From: Terebella lapidaria
Taxonomy: Eukaryota > Annelida > Polychaeta > Terebellida > Terebellidae
Direction of reading: 5' to 3'
Assembly: GCA_949152475.1 (NCBI GenBank)
Contig: OX424568.1
Coordinates: forward strand, 21,613,667 to 21,677,666
DNA: 64,000 nt
Translations under genes and position numbers: made by a program
The notes under the pieces: generated by a model
Database searches by the model: none
The model's input: the letters and a program-made list of their open reading frames with translations, nothing else
Told to the model about the DNA's origin: nothing
Shown here: positions 59,961-64,000 of the stretch, one piece after another
Numbering within the stretch: position 1 is the stretch's first letter
Layout of the letters: each line of letters starts with the position of its first letter

Positions 59961-61547
59961 CTTCATTAATGAATTATCGAGTAAACATAATATACATCAC
60001 CAGCGGAAACAAATATGAACATTTTTATAATTCTGGCTCATTTTTCATGTTTAAACATATCCAGACAGTTCAGATTGACTACAAAGGGGCTTCGATTTTG
60101 CAATCTAAAAATGACTAATCAATGTTGTCTGGCACTAGGAATCCATATTCCCAGATTTGCTGGTTTCAAAAGATTTTGTATATATGGATGCTTTAGTGTT
60201 ATACACGTAAAATCATCTTTCAGGCAAATACGGTCAGATTTCTGAATGGTTTCAGATTTCTAAACAATTCAGTCACGTGCATTTCATAATATAATATATA
60301 TGAAGTTTACAGTGCATGAACATGCACGTGCGAAACATCCATGCTTTTTCATCTTGTATTAGACGCCATATTACACACAAGAATAGAAATATCATATATC
60401 CAGAGAAACAATCTACGGTTTTCCGTCATAAGGTGATAAGGAGACGGGGTATTGTCTAAGTTGCTGGCAGGGGAGATAGTCACGTTACAGCCAGTCGGTC
60501 TATTGTCCGAGCATCTTAAAGAAATTACAGGCGTATTATTTCCATAACATCTTGGTATGGTAATATTTCTGACAATCGGCGATGACACTGATTCAAGTCA
60601 TGAACTTAGCGTGAAATATCCCCTCCAAGAGATCTTCTTCAAATTAGATTTTTACGATTTCTTCTGCTGTTATTGTTGTGTCTGTTGAAGGAGAAAGGAA
60701 CAAGACATTAATTACGTCAAGAGAAGAGTTAGCATTTTGGCCAGTTGAGGTCAGAAATATTAGACCTTCTTAACTAGTGTCAATGGGTAGGTCGCATTTC
60801 GCTTACTTTTGTTGCTCAACCATTGTGGTTATTTTCGAGGTGCCACTTTTGTTGAAGGTGACCGAATATGTGATACTTTGACCGAGGCAAACGATACTTG
60901 AATTATGGAATTTCAGCTTCTCAAGTCAGAAGAAAAGGCCGAGACAATTCGTGTAAAATACGGTAGTCTTGATATTAGAATTATCAAAAAGATGGCACGA
61001 AGATCCTTGACGAAATATGAACTTGCATTCAGCTGATTGATAATGGGTACCACTGGCACGTAACGCCTTCCTGCAGTATAGGCATTACATTTACATGTAC
61101 AAATGTATATGTATAGATAGATTTAGAATCATTGAAAATAACATTTACAATTTCAATAAAACTTCAGGAAGAATTAGACCTGACTTGCAATAGATATTGT
61201 CTAATTGTGTTTCATATTGTACGAATTTTCGTACAGAATGTATGCATACAAAGGAAACTAATCAATGATCATGGATGCACAAATGGTAACTACTCGAAGT
61301 ATGATGTGAACCTATCAGGCACTGAATGCGTTTATTGGTTCATATTAGTTTTGGATGTCAACCACTATACACTAGAGTTCTATAATCGATGATATATTGG
61401 AATCTGGGGAAATTCGTATGTTTGCATGTTGTTGGGGTTTTATTCTTCTTAATTTTTTTTCAACACAACACAAACCTCACACGTACCCTGGCAAAACTTT
61501 CAAAATACAAATCTTGTCACTTGAATGGGTAGTATTGCTATCATTCA

Positions 61548-61709
61548 CTGGGCGGCAGCACCTTCCGATGCGTGTGACAAATTTTAGTGCAATTAGCTTT
61601 CGCTAGGTGTCAGTGCCGTGACTTTGCATGTTAGTTTCAAAGACATTCGCTAGGTGGCAACACTGAGTCCTGCATAAATGCTCCAGATATTCACCAGGTG
61701 GCAGTAATG
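61548..61709 (+). promoter_or_regulatory. Four CTCF-like motifs in tandem
   Basis: CACTGGGCGGCAG (about 61546), CGCTAGGTGTCAG (61601), CGCTAGGTGGCAA (61649) and CACCAGGTGGCAG (61692) all point the same way with spacings of 55, 47 and 44 bp. The last is an excellent match to the bilaterian CTCF core (CCASYAGRKGGC-type). Function is inferred. Confidence 0.4.
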
Positions 61710-61970
61710 TTGGAAGATCATTAACTTCACACAACGGAATGAATTTCTGGTCACTGTGGTATTATGATTATGTTCAATCAGTTAAGGCTTACATTAACTG
61801 AATGTAATGCGATACATATATCAGGAATATAGAAATGATAGTCAAAACAAACAAAAACCAAGCGAGTCAAAACAAGCAGACATTTGTTTATGAAACATAC
61901 ATAATTTCATGTCCCATATATTAAAAATATTGATAAAAATTAATGAATTGTATATTACATGCCATGGCCC

Positions 61971-62104
61971 TGTACTGGGGTACAAATCATTTGTGTCTTT
62001 CTGTATGTACTATGTAGACCCGATCATCAGCCCTGTACAAATCATCAGCCCTGTACTGGGCTTCAAATCATTTGTGTCTTTCTGTATGTACTATGTAGAC
62101 CCGA
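61971..62104. repeat. 81-bp direct duplication
   Basis: A 53-bp block starting TGTACTGGG and containing TTTGTGTCTTTCTGTATG recurs after exactly 81 bp, with two differences. Confidence 0.92.
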
Positions 62105-62491
62105 CTTGCCATGTTCAGATATTTCAAATGTCTCAGAGTTAATCAGGCATGGCTTAATCAATCAATGTTCATATGAGCTATTCAACATTGACCATTAGGG
62201 TGACTTCGCTATGCATGATTGATTTCGCCCGAAGAGGCCAAGAGGGCATGGAACGCAAGTCAAGTCTCTACTGAACAATTCCAATCAATTTGCAATAGTC
62301 GCTAGTACCCCACTGTTATAACCTTGCAGGTCGTCCTCATCAGGATAAACTCATGATACTATTGAAATGATACTACGAAGCTTGTAATGTTGATTTTTTA
62401 GCTTTCTGGATGTCTCACCCACAATAGTGCATATATAGGGTATAAATAATTATATGCACACTCCAAGCCAGACAATTGTGTACTGCATGAC

Positions 62492-62697
62492 TACTGTAAA
62501 CCCCTTAATTTTTTGTGTCCATTATTAATCACAGTTTTCACGTTTTTATTCGAAACACAAAAGTTCTGGATCCACTTTTTTCCCCACAACACATGTATTG
62601 ATTTGTGAATGCACACGTGAAATTATATGGCTGCCAGCATATCAATATCATGAAAACGTGAACTTAAAGGGGTGCAAGACAAAGAGAGTTTACAGTA
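62492..62697. mobile_element. MITE with TACTGTAAAC ends
   Basis: TACTGTAAAC at the left and GTTTACAGTA at the right bound 206 bp. Inside, CCCCTTAA pairs with TTAAAGGGG. Internal words (TAATTTTTTGTG, TTTTCACG) resemble the MITE at 54775, so they are probably one family. TA flanks suggest Tc1/mariner mobilisation. Confidence 0.7.
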
Positions 62698-62739
62698 TTG
62701 GGAACTACTAGTATATAACACCTCACTCAGAGTAGGACA

Positions 62740-62815
62740 TTTCAATCCGTCACGAGAGACCACCACTTTTTCTGGTCAGTTGGGTGGGGTGGTCTTATAA
62801 CACAGGTTCCACTGT
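62740..62815. repeat. Probable dispersed-repeat fragment
   Basis: Contains GACCACCACTTTTTCTGG and GTGGTCTTATAACACAGG. I have an impression that this type of sequence recurs in marine invertebrate genomes, but there is no second copy in this window. Confidence 0.25.
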
Positions 62816-62844
62816 ACATATTGAGTTCTGTACTCTATACTAAC

Positions 62845-62977
62845 CTGAAAGGGAAGTTCTTTGCATAGCTGTATGCGAAGGTAGCTCCAATAGCCGCCAG
62901 TTCAAGAGTAATACTCAGCATGCTGATGCCCTCCCCGCTCTTTGCCTTCATGATCTTCACAATCTGTGGAACCTTGA
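62845..62977 (-). CDS. MPDU1: MPDU1 coding exon with first PQ-loop motif
   Basis: This exon gives VKVPQIVKIMKAKSGEGIS followed by a hydrophobic helix ending AYSYAKNFPF. The Pro-Gln pair, the KS-EG-S loop and the terminal N-FPF are hallmarks of MPDU1 and PQ-loop proteins. The acceptor is tcctccag before 62977 and the donor is gttagt after 62845. It completes the Val begun in the previous exon and ends with AG of a split Ser. The intron upstream is 466 bp; the one downstream is 26.8 kb and full of transposons. Confidence 0.92.
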
Positions 62978-63055
62978 CTGGAGGAAACAAAGCATGACTG
63001 TGAAATCAATGTGCATTCCTCTCATCGATGCAATATACATGTACATCATAATGCA

Positions 63056-63097
63056 TGCAATATACTCATTGCATTATGATGCAATGAGTATATTGCA
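63056..63097. repeat. Perfect 19-bp hairpin
   Basis: A 19-bp stem beginning TGCAATATACTCATTGCAT is perfectly complementary to the right arm, with a 4-nt loop TATG. Confidence 0.95.
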
Positions 63098-63114
63098 GCA
63101 TACCGGTACTCATA

Positions 63115-63305
63115 CAGTACTGATTTCGCAAAACCTCACCAAAATGCCAGCATGGGACACCTGGCATTTAGCACGTGTTCGCCCAACTTCGCCTGACGTA
63201 GCATCATGCGATTTGATGCTAGCATCAAGTCGCACGTAATCGCATGGCCTAGCATTTAGCATGTAGCATTCGCATGGCTAGTGAGGTTTTGCGAAATCAG
63301 TACTG
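63115..63305. mobile_element. Tc1/mariner-type MITE, 191 bp
   Basis: Perfect 25-bp inverted repeats beginning CAGTACTGATTTCGCAAAAC, flanked on both sides by TA (63113-63114 and 63306-63307), the target-site duplication of Tc1/mariner elements. The interior repeats the word TAGCAT and has no ORF of its own. It is intact and probably young. Confidence 0.92.
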
Positions 63306-63443
63306 TAGATTCAATCACATTATACCAGTGTTATCATGGTTATGATGTACCGTATAAGAATTTACCAACAAAAAATACATACATTGAACTTACCGACTAC
63401 TAGTATTCATGGTATTAGACATATTCGATACAATGATACATAC

Positions 63444-63509
63444 CCATCAAGGATCCAGCAATGATGGCCAGCCCCAGACATTTGCTCAGCACTAACTTGA
63501 AACATGCCA
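63444..63509 (-). CDS. MPDU1: MPDU1 coding exon (upstream-most in window)
   Basis: The exon encodes 21 complete residues, beginning ACFKLVLSKCLGLAIIAGSL, which match the MPDU1 segment before the first PQ-loop helix. On the minus strand an acceptor (ttttccag) precedes 63509 and a donor (gtatgt) follows 63444. It starts with two bases of a split codon and ends with one base (G) of a split Val. The first exon or exons, about 40-50 residues by comparison with the ~247-aa human protein, lie beyond the right edge. The call is firm because this exon joins in phase to three other MPDU1-like exons. Confidence 0.85.
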
Positions 63510-64000
63510 CTGGAAAAATGATGACAAGTTTGTACAGGGACAAGGACACATATCTAGGAACATCGCAAGACATATGGTGTGCATGGATTATGAATATGAT
63601 AATCATTCAGACATGATGTAAAGCTACGATAAGCAACAATAACAACTTTAATTAGCCGCTAGAAAATGTAGGCTTCTGCTTTAAATTAGATTGCTTTTCA
63701 ATTTATTACATTTACCATTCATTCAGGGGAATTCTGATCACTCAGTATAGTATTCTCAATCTCTGACTCAGTTTCGTCAGTTGGATGGTCTACAGTTAGT
63801 GATAGATGCATGGGTCATCGGTCATCACAAGTATCAATTTCTCAAAAAGCATTCACATCAATCTACCAAAATTAAGATATTTTTATGAGAAGATCTGATC
63901 TAGTGCACATGACAACCAAAAACCTGCTAGTCTAGAATGAAGTAAAAAAGTGTAGTTGAAGTAGATATATCACGGAATGAAACCCCCAGAGTAAACTACA

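Larger units (their letters stand above)
36083..62844 (-). other. 26.8-kb MPDU1 intron filled with mobile DNA
   Basis: The intron is bounded by a gttagt donor at 62844 and a tttgcag acceptor at 36083. Its contents are listed separately: tandem array, ISL2EU, a 327-aa ORF, Copia units, a non-LTR element and MITEs. The stretches 58843-59790 and 59961-61540 are AT-rich, and I see no gene or clear repeat in them. Confidence 0.85.
62978..63443 (-). other. Short MPDU1 intron with hairpin and MITE
   Basis: This 466-bp GT-AG intron separates the two right-hand MPDU1 exons. It contains a 19-bp perfect hairpin (63056-63097) and a 191-bp MITE (63115-63305), so over half of it is inverted-repeat DNA. 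Confidence 0.85.

Noticed and set aside
63056..63097. microRNA precursor
   Set aside because: The stem is only 19 bp with a 4-nt loop, too short for a pre-miRNA, and it looks like a repeat-derived palindrome.
1..64000. tRNA, rRNA or snRNA genes
   Set aside because: I looked for tRNA B-box-like GGTTCGANNCC words with a matching A-box and for known small-RNA cores. The few partial hits (for example near 22550) have no cloverleaf.

Overview
This is a metazoan nuclear window: GT-AG introns, metazoan transposon superfamilies, no compact gene order. It looks like a marine invertebrate. Amphioxus (Branchiostoma) is my best guess, from the mix of ISL2EU, Copia, CR1/L2-like and TA-flanked MITE repeats on a ~40% GC background. 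A mollusc, brachiopod or hemichordate is not excluded.

The host gene is MPDU1 (dolichol-phosphate-mannose utilization protein) on the minus strand. It runs from beyond the right edge to a stop at 9496. Four coding exons (63444-63509, 62845-62977, 35878-36082, 9496-9723) join in phase and give about 209 residues. Only roughly the first 40-50 residues lie outside. Its introns are 466 bp, 26.8 kb and 26.2 kb.

Layout: 1-8289 is non-coding flank downstream of MPDU1, with E-box and TCTCGCGAGA motifs. 8290-9495 is AT-rich and probably 3' UTR. The 26.2-kb intron (9724-35877) has no recognisable coding transposon. It holds motif-dense, CNE-like DNA, G-quadruplex motifs, four 13-nt G/C runs and a duplicated E-box block. 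The 26.8-kb intron (36083-62844) is packed with nested mobile DNA. From left to right it holds a 169/129-bp tandem array, then an apparently complete ISL2EU transposon at 38128-44699. This carries a SAP-SWIM-YqaJ nuclease gene and a convergent THAP/DDE transposase gene. The rest of the tandem array follows, ending in a TATA/initiator promoter 5' of an intact, intronless, unrecognised 327-aa ORF (45056-46039). Next come decayed, internally duplicated Copia elements with four LTR remnants, a MITE, and a 5'-truncated CR1/L2-like element. A CTCF-like motif cluster and further MITEs lie toward 61-63 kb.

The two most interesting objects are the ISL2EU element, whose two spliced genes both reconstruct without disruption, and the unknown 327-aa ORF, whose promoter appears to be the last monomer of the array that ISL2EU split in two. 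The large, transposon-poor intron also invites the idea that MPDU1 hosts regulatory DNA of a neighbour. In human, MPDU1 lies next to SOX15.
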